A stretch of 64,000 nt of DNA from a virus. The stretch is from positions 1 through 64,000 of the IMG/VR virus record IMGVR_UViG_3300044695_005756. The stretch is one strand, 5' to 3'. The notes under the pieces are model-generated. The model was not told the origin of the DNA. It did no database searches and saw nothing but the letters and a program-made list of their open reading frames with translations. This document shows, one piece after another, positions 1-6,907 of this stretch (position 1 is the first letter of the stretch; every line of letters starts with the position of its first letter). The translations under genes and the position numbers were made by a program.

Positions 1-454
1 ATGCATTGTAGATATCTCTTGGTTCGTCAAGCCTAACTATGTCAATATTTGGACACATCATTCTGTATGCATCCGTATAATCACCAACGTGTTGGTGTTG
101 CGGATGAAGTGGTCTCTCGGAGCCAATGCTTGTACGAATAATCATTCTTGGTCTGTAGTCAGACATCATCGTGATTTTATCTATGTGATTTACTAATTGA
201 TTTGTTGCACATATCAAAAAATTCCATCGCGGAAAAATACTCACTGGTATGTAACCAGAAAGAGCAAGACCTAATGTCATACCCATCTGTGTATCTTCAA
301 ACACAGGCATCTCAATCAACTTTTCTTTAGGAACATCTTTCAATGTGTTTGACATTGCTGTACCAGCATATTCAACTGCTTGACCTATAAAGACAACACG
401 TGGGTCTTTTGCAAGCATGTCCATTGATGCTTTTAATTCGTCAAAGTATTTCAA
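1..454 (-). CDS. Thiamine-diphosphate-dependent dehydrogenase E1 beta-type subunit (C-terminus off window)
   Basis: The visible 151 residues resemble the N-terminal part of 2-oxoacid dehydrogenase E1 beta / transketolase pyrimidine-binding domains. They show an opening KYFDELKASMDMLAKDPRVV, then VFIGQAVEY, then FEDTQMGMTLGLALSGYIPV, which corresponds to the conserved Glu and glycine-rich segment of E1 beta, and then a TNQLVNHIDKI helix and RMIIRTSIGS. I place the start at a TTG at 454-452 that overlaps the TGA of the alpha gene (TTGA), with a GAGG Shine-Dalgarno stretch about 7-10 bases upstream. The first in-frame ATG comes ten codons later and would cut off the first helix. Known family members pair with an alpha subunit to decarboxylate 2-oxoacids or transfer ketol groups; the alpha gene is immediately upstream. 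Substrate is unknown. The gene continues past the left edge. Confidence 0.75.
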   Translation of the reverse strand, partial: MKYFDELKASMDMLAKDPRVVFIGQAVEYAGTAMSNTLKDVPKEKLIEMPVFEDTQMGMTLGLALSGYIPVSIFPRWNFLICATNQLVNHIDKITMMSDYRPRMIIRTSIGSERPLHPQHQHVGDYTDAYRMMCPNIDIVRLDEPRDIYNA

Positions 455-1050
455 AACTGTACCCTCACTCCCGCACCAGCATGTGGATATTTTGTTTCAT
501 ATTGATAGTAGTAAATGTATTCATTTTCAACATTTGTATATGTTGATTCTTCTACGCCCCATGTTTTTACAGTATCAGTGCAAACAGATTTACCATTGTC
601 TTCTACGATAAACTTGATGGGTAGTTCATGTTGCATGGAGTATTTGAAATTTTCCATAAAGATGCCCGACTCTGCTGTCATATCACCGACAAAGCAATAA
701 ACCTTTGTGTCAATCTTTTTTCTCTTCATTGCCATTGCAGTGCCAACAGCAATAGGAATATTACCACCAACGATTGCTGTTGAATAGATGTTGTATTGTG
801 GATAGCAAAGTGAAATAGATTTGCCTTCTAGGATATCTTTTTCAAGCACATCTGGTGGCACACCTTTAAGTAGGCATTGATAGTGTGAACGCCATGAACA
901 AAACACCCAATCTATTGAACGAATGTTTTTGAATATTTTGATCATCTCATATTCATTACCGTAATACAGATGCACAGGCGCACGAATACGACCATTGTTG
1001 AAGTGATCTGCTATCTTATCTTCAAATGCTCTAAGTTCTTCTTTAGTCAC
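451..1050 (-). CDS. Thiamine-diphosphate-binding E1 alpha-type subunit, short form
   Basis: This 199-residue protein carries the thiamine-diphosphate/magnesium motif: GD at residues 122-123 followed by an acidic/amide pair ending in N152 (IVEDN). It also has the preceding GGNIPIAVGTAMAMK helix typical of E1 alpha and transketolase N-terminal domains. Family E1 alpha subunits are usually over 300 residues; this one stops about 47 residues after the cofactor motif, so the C-terminal part is reduced. The start is GTG at 1050-1048, overlapping the radical SAM stop by 8 bases, with AAGGA upstream. It is followed by the beta gene with a 4-base overlap, so the two should be translated together. Inference: a phage-encoded two-subunit enzyme making or modifying a small metabolite or sugar. 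The reaction cannot be told from sequence. Confidence 0.75.
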   Translation of the reverse strand: MTKEELRAFEDKIADHFNNGRIRAPVHLYYGNEYEMIKIFKNIRSIDWVFCSWRSHYQCLLKGVPPDVLEKDILEGKSISLCYPQYNIYSTAIVGGNIPIAVGTAMAMKRKKIDTKVYCFVGDMTAESGIFMENFKYSMQHELPIKFIVEDNGKSVCTDTVKTWGVEESTYTNVENEYIYYYQYETKYPHAGAGVRVQF

Positions 1051-2548
1051 CTAGTATTTTCCTTTTCAATCTAATCTTGGACATTTGCTCAATGTTCTGT
1101 CTTGATTGTAAACCAAATTTGGTTTCAACAAGATTCAAGAATGGTTCATGTGAAAAGTATTTGTGCCATGCTTCATCACGAAACTTCAATACTTCTGCAC
1201 CAGATAAATTTTTTGTTCGTAGTGGTTTACAATCGTAAGATAAAAACGCAAACTCATCAAAAGTTTGTGGTAATTCCCAACCATTGTTTACTGCTTCCAT
1301 ATACAATGGACTGCCAGGCAATGCCATTGCTGCGTAGAAGTTTGCATGTTCACAATTCAACTCTAATGCAAGGTCAAGTGTCTCTTGCATTGTTTCCATT
1401 GTATCTTCTGGAAAACCAAACATATAGTTACCAAGCACATTGATGTCAGCATCTTTAATATCTTGCACAACTTCACGAATGTCAACTTGTTTGAAACGAC
1501 CTTTGTCAATTTCTAAACGAACTTGTGGATTACCTGCTTCAATGCCTAGTGCAAGCCAATTAACACCCGCTTTCTTAAACAAATCTAGCTGATCTTTACG
1601 AACAGAATCTACACGTGCATATGCCCAAAAATTGAACTTGATACCACGATCAACAAGACCCTGTAGGATTGGCACATAATATTTTTTGTTGAGAAAGAAC
1701 ATCTCATCGGTCAAACGAACTGTGCGAACACCTCTCTCCCAAAGATACTCAAACTCTTTGAGCATCAACTCTGGTGACCAAAAACGCATACCACGTGAGT
1801 CTGCTGATACAACATTTTGTTTATACGATGTTCGGTTCACAATGTTAATCATGCAGAAGTTACAACCAAAGGAACAACCTAACGATGTGGAGATTGCAGC
1901 AAATGGTGTGCGACCTTCATCAAGAAAATTTGAATGCCAATAATGTGCGCGATACTTATTAAAATTTATTAAATCCCATGCATAACCAGGCATCACACGG
2001 TCCATGTCTTCTGTTTTTACAAGTTCTCCTGGTGCACCTGTTGCCGCAAAGCCGTGTTTTTTATAAACAAGACCGCGAACTTTATCTAAATTATCTTTGT
2101 AGTTTGTTTGAAGTAGGTCTAACAGACCATACACACCTTCATTGATAAACACAAAGTCAACATAAGGTAAACCAATCACATCATACGGCAATGCAGACGC
2201 ATGTGAGCCAATAAAAACAATCTTGATTGATGGTCGTATAAGTTTAAGTTGAGTTGCTAGTCTTGATGCACCAATCATCATTGTGGTGCCTGAGTTTGGA
2301 TTTTGTCCGTAAAGAACAAATACTGCTATGTCAGTATCGGTGCCCGAAATTCGATGTGCTGCATGTTCAAGGTCTGGCGATGGATCTGCATCGAAATCAA
2401 GAATACAAGGATCATATCCTTCTTTACGAACTGCTTGTGCAAGCAGTAACGCCCATGTTGGAGGTTCAATTGCAGAATATTTTTCTGAAAGTTCTTGATA
2501 CGCCTGTTTCGCGCTACTCGGTATAACGAATGTCACCACTTTTGACAT
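1043..2548 (-). CDS. B12-binding-domain radical SAM protein
   Basis: This 501-residue protein has an N-terminal Rossmann-like region of the cobalamin-binding radical SAM type (EPPTWALLLAQAVRKEGYD, then DFDAD, roughly residues 1-160). A radical SAM core follows, with the cluster-binding cysteines C225, C229 and C232 in CSFGCNFC, then later barrel elements (RLTDEMFFLNKKY, LGIEAGNPQVR, NYMFGFPEDTMETMQETLDLA). These enzymes use a 4Fe-4S cluster and S-adenosylmethionine for methylations or rearrangements; many act on lipids, cofactors or sugars. ATG start, AGGA ribosome site about 10 bases upstream. It lies just upstream of, and overlaps by 8 bases, the E1 alpha gene, so all three probably act in one pathway. 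No canonical cobalamin DxHxxG motif is obvious, so actual B12 binding is uncertain. Confidence 0.85.
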   Translation of the reverse strand: MSKVVTFVIPSSAKQAYQELSEKYSAIEPPTWALLLAQAVRKEGYDPCILDFDADPSPDLEHAAHRISGTDTDIAVFVLYGQNPNSGTTMMIGASRLATQLKLIRPSIKIVFIGSHASALPYDVIGLPYVDFVFINEGVYGLLDLLQTNYKDNLDKVRGLVYKKHGFAATGAPGELVKTEDMDRVMPGYAWDLINFNKYRAHYWHSNFLDEGRTPFAAISTSLGCSFGCNFCMINIVNRTSYKQNVVSADSRGMRFWSPELMLKEFEYLWERGVRTVRLTDEMFFLNKKYYVPILQGLVDRGIKFNFWAYARVDSVRKDQLDLFKKAGVNWLALGIEAGNPQVRLEIDKGRFKQVDIREVVQDIKDADINVLGNYMFGFPEDTMETMQETLDLALELNCEHANFYAAMALPGSPLYMEAVNNGWELPQTFDEFAFLSYDCKPLRTKNLSGAEVLKFRDEAWHKYFSHEPFLNLVETKFGLQSRQNIEQMSKIRLKRKILGD

Positions 2549-2562
2549 AATAAAAATTCCTG

Positions 2563-2973
2563 TTAATGTAGTTTTTTGTTCTTCACTTCTTGTATGTGTT
2601 GAACAATTTCCTCAATCATATCTTGAGGGGTTTCTTCATTCTCTTGCTCTTCTAACAAATCATCAATCATCTTATCTGAATCTGCCATTTCTTCAAGAGT
2701 TCGTTCCACAAGTTTATCATAATAGCGTATCATTGCATCTTTTGGTTCGATGACAGTTACGATATCGGAAGGATATATGAGTGCAGAATTTTCTTTAATC
2801 AACTCAACTGGCAACCATGGCATCATCATCATGATTGTTTGACCCGTAGGCATTCTTCGAAACACCACGCGCATGGGATCATTAATTTGAATTTGACCAG
2901 AATTTTCCTGCTCAAACATAGAAGCCATAATATCTTCACCAGATTGCATTCTTATAAGTTTTACGTTATGCAT
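2563..2973 (-). CDS. Small Sm-like beta-barrel protein, conserved in T4-like aquatic phages (function unknown)
   Basis: This 136-residue protein opens with NVKLIRMQSGEDIMASMFEQ, then INDPMRVVFRR, a short MMMMPWLPV segment and IVTVIEPKDAMIRYYDKLVE. The order of five short beta strands is reminiscent of Sm/LSm-like barrels, and small proteins of this pattern are common near uvsW in cyanophage genomes. The C-terminal third is an acidic, Glu-rich helix (about residues 90-133). The ATG has a good GAGGT site 5 bases upstream and overlaps the uvsW stop by 8 bases. Whether it binds RNA is unknown; the fold call is by eye. Confidence 0.7.
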   Translation of the reverse strand: MHNVKLIRMQSGEDIMASMFEQENSGQIQINDPMRVVFRRMPTGQTIMMMMPWLPVELIKENSALIYPSDIVTVIEPKDAMIRYYDKLVERTLEEMADSDKMIDDLLEEQENEETPQDMIEEIVQHIQEVKNKKLH

Positions 2974-4447
2974 TCTTGACCTCTATATTATAGAACTTGT
3001 ACTTAAACTTTTCTTCATCGTATATTCTAACACGATCTTGCAGATGTTGCAACGTGTAATTTACATGTTTACCAATACGAAAATCGTCTGCTATGTCGTA
3101 GAGAACTGCTTCCGTTTTGTTATTACCTATTCTCAAACCTCTACCAATCGATTGTAAGTTTCGTACTCTCGACTTGGACGGTGAAGCAAAAACAACATTA
3201 TGAAGATTGCGGATATTAATTCCAGTGGAAAAAGTACCGTAAGAAGCAACGATGATGGCATCATTTTGTTTTTCCGTAATAGAGCGAACTTGCTCACGGA
3301 CTTCAACATCTGTTCCACCATATACGAAAAAAACATGTCTATTGCCAGCTTTTTCTTCAATAAGTTTATGAAGTTGTTTGCCGTGTTTCTCTACAAGATT
3401 GAAGAGTATAAGTGAATTGCCTTTAAGTGACAATGCAAGATTTCGAATAAACTCATTTCTTGTGGTGCTTTTAACTATGTAGTCTATTTCAGATTGGTAA
3501 TCCCAACCACGTGATAGTTTACACACTTCTTCAGAATATTTCAATACTAAACATTTAATGCGAAAATCTGCCAGTTGTTTATCTTCAATCAATTTTGCGG
3601 TAGTAGTAGATTGATAAACAGGTCCAAATAAACCTTCCAAAACTAATTTGTGTGTTTGTGTACCATCAATTGTACCTGTGCAACCAATTCGATATGATGC
3701 ATTTCTCAAACCAGTCATGATGGTAGTCAATGACTTTGCTTTAAACTGATGCGCTTCATCACCTAATACAAAATCAAACTGTTCAAAGTATTCAGCAGGA
3801 TTCTTGTAAATAGATTGCCATGTAGTAATTGTCAAAAACTTGTCAGTATGTTTTTCTTTACCTGAATACTGACGATGGCAGTTTGTATCTGCATCATAAC
3901 CATACGATTTAAAGTCTGAATACATTTGTTCAACAAGAGATGTAGTAGGAACAATCAATAAACCTTTCTTGTAGTCTCTGTATTGTAGATACCTCAATAT
4001 AAGATATTGAATCAATGACTTACCAGAACCAGTTGGAGATAATAACAACATTCTACGATTTCTGATGGCAAATAAGAAGGACTTGTATTGATATTCCCTG
4101 ATGCCCTCTGTTATAATGCTTTTGTCTAATTGAAGTTGTTCAAGAAACTCATTTGCTTCTATTGCTGAAAAACTCTCTGTGTTGTTTATAGCAGCATCAA
4201 TCTCAAGTTTGTAGTTTCTTTCTTCGCAAAATTGTTCAATGTAAGGCACAAGTCCGTGATAAATCGTATATGTTCGTAAATCAGCAAGTCTTATTTTTCC
4301 ATCCCAAAGACGATTCTTGTACGCAGGCATAAATTGATAACCAGGCACAAAGAACGTAAAGTAGTCTGCAAGTTCTTGTGCGATACTTTTTTCACACTCA
4401 AACTTGATGAAAGCTTCATTTTGTTTATGTAAAATTAAATCAGACAC
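2966..4447 (-). CDS. uvsW: UvsW-type RNA-DNA/DNA helicase
   Basis: Superfamily 2 helicase matching T4 UvsW in N-terminal domain and motor motifs. T4 UvsW unwinds R-loops and branched DNA and helps switch from origin- to recombination-dependent replication. Visible motifs: the N-terminal wing domain (FIKFECEKSIAQELADYF and WDGKIRLAD), Walker A SPTGSGKS near residues 137-144, DEAH near 230-233 (LGDEAHQF), and motif VI QSIGRGLRIG near the C-terminus. I choose GTG at 4447, overlapping the uvsY stop by 8 bases, because the protein then begins MSDLILHKQNEAFIKFECE, aligning with T4 UvsW. An in-frame TTG at 4471 would add eight residues but has no visible ribosome site. Directly downstream of uvsY, as in many T4-like aquatic phages. 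Confidence 0.92.
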   Translation of the reverse strand: MSDLILHKQNEAFIKFECEKSIAQELADYFTFFVPGYQFMPAYKNRLWDGKIRLADLRTYTIYHGLVPYIEQFCEERNYKLEIDAAINNTESFSAIEANEFLEQLQLDKSIITEGIREYQYKSFLFAIRNRRMLLLSPTGSGKSLIQYLILRYLQYRDYKKGLLIVPTTSLVEQMYSDFKSYGYDADTNCHRQYSGKEKHTDKFLTITTWQSIYKNPAEYFEQFDFVLGDEAHQFKAKSLTTIMTGLRNASYRIGCTGTIDGTQTHKLVLEGLFGPVYQSTTTAKLIEDKQLADFRIKCLVLKYSEEVCKLSRGWDYQSEIDYIVKSTTRNEFIRNLALSLKGNSLILFNLVEKHGKQLHKLIEEKAGNRHVFFVYGGTDVEVREQVRSITEKQNDAIIVASYGTFSTGINIRNLHNVVFASPSKSRVRNLQSIGRGLRIGNNKTEAVLYDIADDFRIGKHVNYTLQHLQDRVRIYDEEKFKYKFYNIEVKNA

Positions 4448-4874
4448 CTTGTATGAATTTTTCCCAATCAATGAACGAACGGAGTTCCCATGTTCTATTA
4501 TTTAATTCTTTCATTATCGCTTGACAAACCTCAACAATTTCTTCATGCAACAATTTTTTAGCAAGATACTTATTGATGTCTTCATCCGCTTCTAGGTATG
4601 TATTGATTTCAGATTTAAGTGTGTATGGAAATGGTTCCCAACCACGTGACTTCAATTCATCTTCATCAAGTCTACCTGTGTAATACTCCCATTTCAATTT
4701 ACGCCATTTATTATAATTGAACTCTGCTTCTTTTGCCAACAGCCGATGTGTTGAAAGAATATTCAAATATTTTGAATGTAATTTGGGAATGTCAATTAAA
4801 GCTTTACCTGGTTCTGTGCGGTCAATGTTAGAATCCGCAGTCCACATTTGTAATATTTCGTCAAGTTTACTCAT
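4440..4874 (-). CDS. uvsY: UvsY recombination mediator
   Basis: 144 residues, close to the T4 UvsY length of about 137. The family loads the UvsX recombinase onto single-stranded DNA coated by gp32. Recognisable stretches are KYLNILSTHRLLAKEAEFNYNKWRKLKWEYYTGR, which matches the T4 pattern of a central helix followed by YYSGR, then an acidic turn with LEADEDINKY and a C-terminal helix. ATG start with a near-perfect AGGAGG ribosome site 6 bases upstream. It is followed by uvsW with an 8-base overlap. It has its own extended -10 promoter candidate (see 4881-4901), which fits an early/middle gene sitting behind late genes. Confidence 0.88.
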   Translation of the reverse strand: MSKLDEILQMWTADSNIDRTEPGKALIDIPKLHSKYLNILSTHRLLAKEAEFNYNKWRKLKWEYYTGRLDEDELKSRGWEPFPYTLKSEINTYLEADEDINKYLAKKLLHEEIVEVCQAIMKELNNRTWELRSFIDWEKFIQGV

Positions 4875-4880
4875 TCTATA

Positions 4881-4901
4881 CCTCCTATTAGGAGTATATC
4901 A
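4881..4901 (-). promoter_or_regulatory. Extended -10 promoter overlapping a possible SD-masking hairpin before uvsY
   Basis: On the minus strand TGATATACT (4901-4893) is an extended -10 element (TG, one base, TATACT) with no good -35. Just downstream CTCC-TAATA-GGAG (4894-4882) can fold so that the GGAG of the uvsY ribosome site is paired. A transcript initiated from this promoter would begin near 4886, inside the loop, and lack the CTCC arm; a read-through transcript from the upstream late gene would contain it. The stem is only 4 pairs, so masking would be weak. Confidence 0.4.
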
Positions 4902-4904
4902 CAT

Positions 4905-5444
4905 TTAAAATAATTTTTCTACATTATAATAGGTAAATCTGAATGTAGCGTCTGCTGTAATGATTGTTTCTGGAGTATCCGTGGATGACACGACGAAACC
5001 AGAAAGTGAAATTGGAAATAAATCTTTAAAATTGAAACGGTAATAAGGCTTGTTTGATGCTGAGAGAATTGTTACCGCGCCATCACAATATTGTGGAGAA
5101 TTTGTGGCTGCTGCTGTGGTAAATTGATTCAACTTTGCAAGATTTTGATATTCTTCAAACTCAGTTGGAAATGTTAATGCACGAAGCCAATCGTGTATCT
5201 CTAACCATGACAACATTTCCGCATCAACAATAAAAGTGACGTTCAATACGTCATAAATTGCTTTTTCTCCAGGTGCATAAAGTTCAACAAATGGATTGTT
5301 TACAGGAATTTCAGATGTTGAAATACCAGGTAAAGAAATTGTTTGGCAAAAGTATTGCAAATTCGGTGTACGAGCCAAATTCAGCGTAAACTTATTAGGC
5401 TGTAGTGAATTCGGATTTGTGGGGTTACGTTTAAGAGCAGTCAT
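4905..5444 (-). CDS. Tail-tube-fold structural protein (gp19/gp54 superfamily)
   Basis: This 179-residue protein shares the layout of T4-type tail tube proteins. An N-terminal PNKFTLNLARTPNLQYFCQTISLPGI strand pair is followed by DVLNVTFIVDAEMLSWLEIHDWLRAL, which resembles the central strand-helix of gp19 and of the gp54 tube initiator. The ending (YRFNFKDLFPISLSGFVVSS...TADATFRFTYYNV) matches the C-terminal strands of gp19. The canonical gp19 is at 12085-12630, so this is a paralogue. It may be a tube-initiator, tail-completion or hub-connecting ring protein; T4-like aquatic phages carry a tail protein at this spot after gp23. ATG start; the TATAAATA box lies only 5 bases upstream of the ATG. 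Confidence 0.7.
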   Translation of the reverse strand: MTALKRNPTNPNSLQPNKFTLNLARTPNLQYFCQTISLPGISTSEIPVNNPFVELYAPGEKAIYDVLNVTFIVDAEMLSWLEIHDWLRALTFPTEFEEYQNLAKLNQFTTAAATNSPQYCDGAVTILSASNKPYYRFNFKDLFPISLSGFVVSSTDTPETIITADATFRFTYYNVEKLF

Positions 5445-5449
5445 ATCTC

Positions 5450-5457
5450 TATTTATA
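5450..5457 (-). promoter_or_regulatory. T4-type late promoter box TATAAATA
   Basis: A perfect match to the T4 late -10 consensus read on the minus strand, just after the gp23 terminator and 5 bases before the ATG of the tube-fold gene. T4-type initiation would fall at or next to the ATG, which would give a leaderless message. Confidence 0.6.
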
Positions 5458-5462
5458 TGCCA

Positions 5463-5492
5463 TAAAAAAAGAGGGCTCCGAAGAGCCCTCTT
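5463..5492 (-). terminator. Rho-independent terminator with UUCG tetraloop after gp23
   Basis: On the minus strand a perfect 10-pair stem AAGAGGGCTC / GAGCCCTCTT closes a TTCG loop (5492-5469), followed by an uninterrupted T run. The C(UUCG)G loop is an exceptionally stable RNA tetraloop. It lies about 40 bases after the gp23 stop and ends the head-gene transcript. Confidence 0.93.
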
Positions 5493-5531
5493 GAACTACC
5501 ACTCTAACGGTGGTTTCATCTTCTAAGAAAA

Positions 5532-6875
5532 TTACATCAAGTTTGCAATACGGAAACCACGGTAGTAGTTGTTGCTCTGTGTTGTCAGAGCGCCAAGACC
5601 TTGGTTTGTACCTTCTGCGAATGGATTTGCTACCAGACCGTAACGAGTCTTGAAGCCAATCTTTGGCTGGAATGTACCAGTATCGACTGCACGAACCATC
5701 TGTAGAGGAACGTATGGGCAGTAGAACATACCTGCGTCATATGCATTCGTACCTTTGTATCCAACAACAGCAAACTCAGATGTTGAGCCTGTTGGGAAGT
5801 ATGGATCGATGTAGACTTTGATACGACCGAAGATTGTACCAGCAAAAGTATTACCAGTATCGTCAACTGTCAATGATACTTGACCTGCAAGTGCTGAGTT
5901 GTAGTCTAGAATACCAGACATCGCAAGTGCAGATGCTACGTCTGAAGAACAGATAACGATGTTACCTTTTCCACGACGAGTTGTTTTTGCAATTTGATTT
6001 GCTTCACGTTCAATTTGGAATGCAAGACCTTTGATCTTTTCAACCATCCAACGACCGTTTGAGTCTGTGTCAAGGTTGAATGCACCAGCAGTTGTTGTAC
6101 CTGCTTGGCAACCTGGCTTAGCAATCTTATAGATTGTGCGAATAACTTCGCGGTTGATTTCAGCAAGAATTTCAGCAGACAGAATGTTAGCCAGTTCTGT
6201 TTCTGCATCAAGACCATGAACTGCTTTCAAGTCTTGTGCAAGTTCCATTGAGTATTCTGCTTTTAATGCGCGTGTACGAGCTGTAACAGTAACTTTCTCA
6301 ATTGAGAATGCCATTTCTTGGAATGTGTTACCAGCAGCACCGTCACCTAATGCTTCAGCAGAACCTGTTGTCATCGCGCCTGTAGGTGCAGCGTTACCAA
6401 CGAACAGATAGTCTGTTGTGTTGCCTGCGACTGACATGCTTGATGCAACGATTGCGCCGTTTGCACCTGAGAATGCTGTGTTTGCTTCATTGTAGAATGC
6501 TTCGTTTCCGCCTTGTGAAGCGTAACGTGTACGCATTGCAAAGATCAAGCCTGTTGGGCCTGTCATTGGCTGAACGCCGCAAACATCATAAGCAATCAGG
6601 TTAGGAAGTGAACGACGAACCAAGCTGATCAGAATTGGATCAAAACCAGCAACTGGGCCAGCAGCAGCAGCACCGCCACCAAAGCCACCTGTGCCAGCAA
6701 AGTTAGTTGGTGAACCTGTTTCGTTAAGAATGCCAGCTTCTTTCATCATTTCTTGAGCTTGATTCTCAAGAATTACCGCTGTAACCGCTTTACGGTATGG
6801 ATCTGCAATTTTAGGCATGTCTGGATGATCCAGAACTGCATTCCATTTGGTTTGTAGATTTTCAGACAAATACAT
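5532..6875 (-). CDS. gp23: Major capsid protein gp23
   Basis: 447 residues, shorter than T4 gp23 (about 521). It has the typical opening NLQTKWNAVLDHPDMPKI, a glycine/alanine-rich linker (about residues 57-75), FDPILISLVRRSLPNLIAYDVCGVQPMTGPTGLIFAMR, and the core RALKAEYSMELAQDLKAVHGLDAETELANILSAEILAEINRE found in all T4-type capsid proteins. The family forms the hexamers of the prolate head and is cut by gp21 during maturation. ATG start with AAGGAGA 7 bases upstream. Upstream lies the scaffold gp22 and a TTTAAATA late-box variant; downstream is the UUCG-loop terminator. Confidence 0.97.
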   Translation of the reverse strand: MYLSENLQTKWNAVLDHPDMPKIADPYRKAVTAVILENQAQEMMKEAGILNETGSPTNFAGTGGFGGGAAAAGPVAGFDPILISLVRRSLPNLIAYDVCGVQPMTGPTGLIFAMRTRYASQGGNEAFYNEANTAFSGANGAIVASSMSVAGNTTDYLFVGNAAPTGAMTTGSAEALGDGAAGNTFQEMAFSIEKVTVTARTRALKAEYSMELAQDLKAVHGLDAETELANILSAEILAEINREVIRTIYKIAKPGCQAGTTTAGAFNLDTDSNGRWMVEKIKGLAFQIEREANQIAKTTRRGKGNIVICSSDVASALAMSGILDYNSALAGQVSLTVDDTGNTFAGTIFGRIKVYIDPYFPTGSTSEFAVVGYKGTNAYDAGMFYCPYVPLQMVRAVDTGTFQPKIGFKTRYGLVANPFAEGTNQGLGALTTQSNNYYRGFRIANLM

Positions 6876-6899
6876 TATTGTATCTCCTTGTTTTGTTAT

Positions 6900-6907
6900 T
6901 ATTTAAA
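6900..6907 (-). promoter_or_regulatory. Late promoter box variant TTTAAATA before gp23
   Basis: One mismatch to TATAAATA, 25 bases upstream of the gp23 ATG, the same distance as the perfect boxes before gp22 and gp67. It overlaps the gp22 stop. AT-rich sequence makes chance matches possible; spacing is the main support. Confidence 0.45.

Noticed and set aside
4905-5444. Assignment as gp3 tail terminator because of its place after gp23
   Set aside because: The strand and helix pattern matches the gp19/gp54 tube family better. I left the symbol empty.
417-5526. Short plus-strand open frames across the left arm
   Set aside because: All are fully antisense to recognised genes and have no homology or ribosome site. 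No gene on the plus strand could be supported anywhere in the window.
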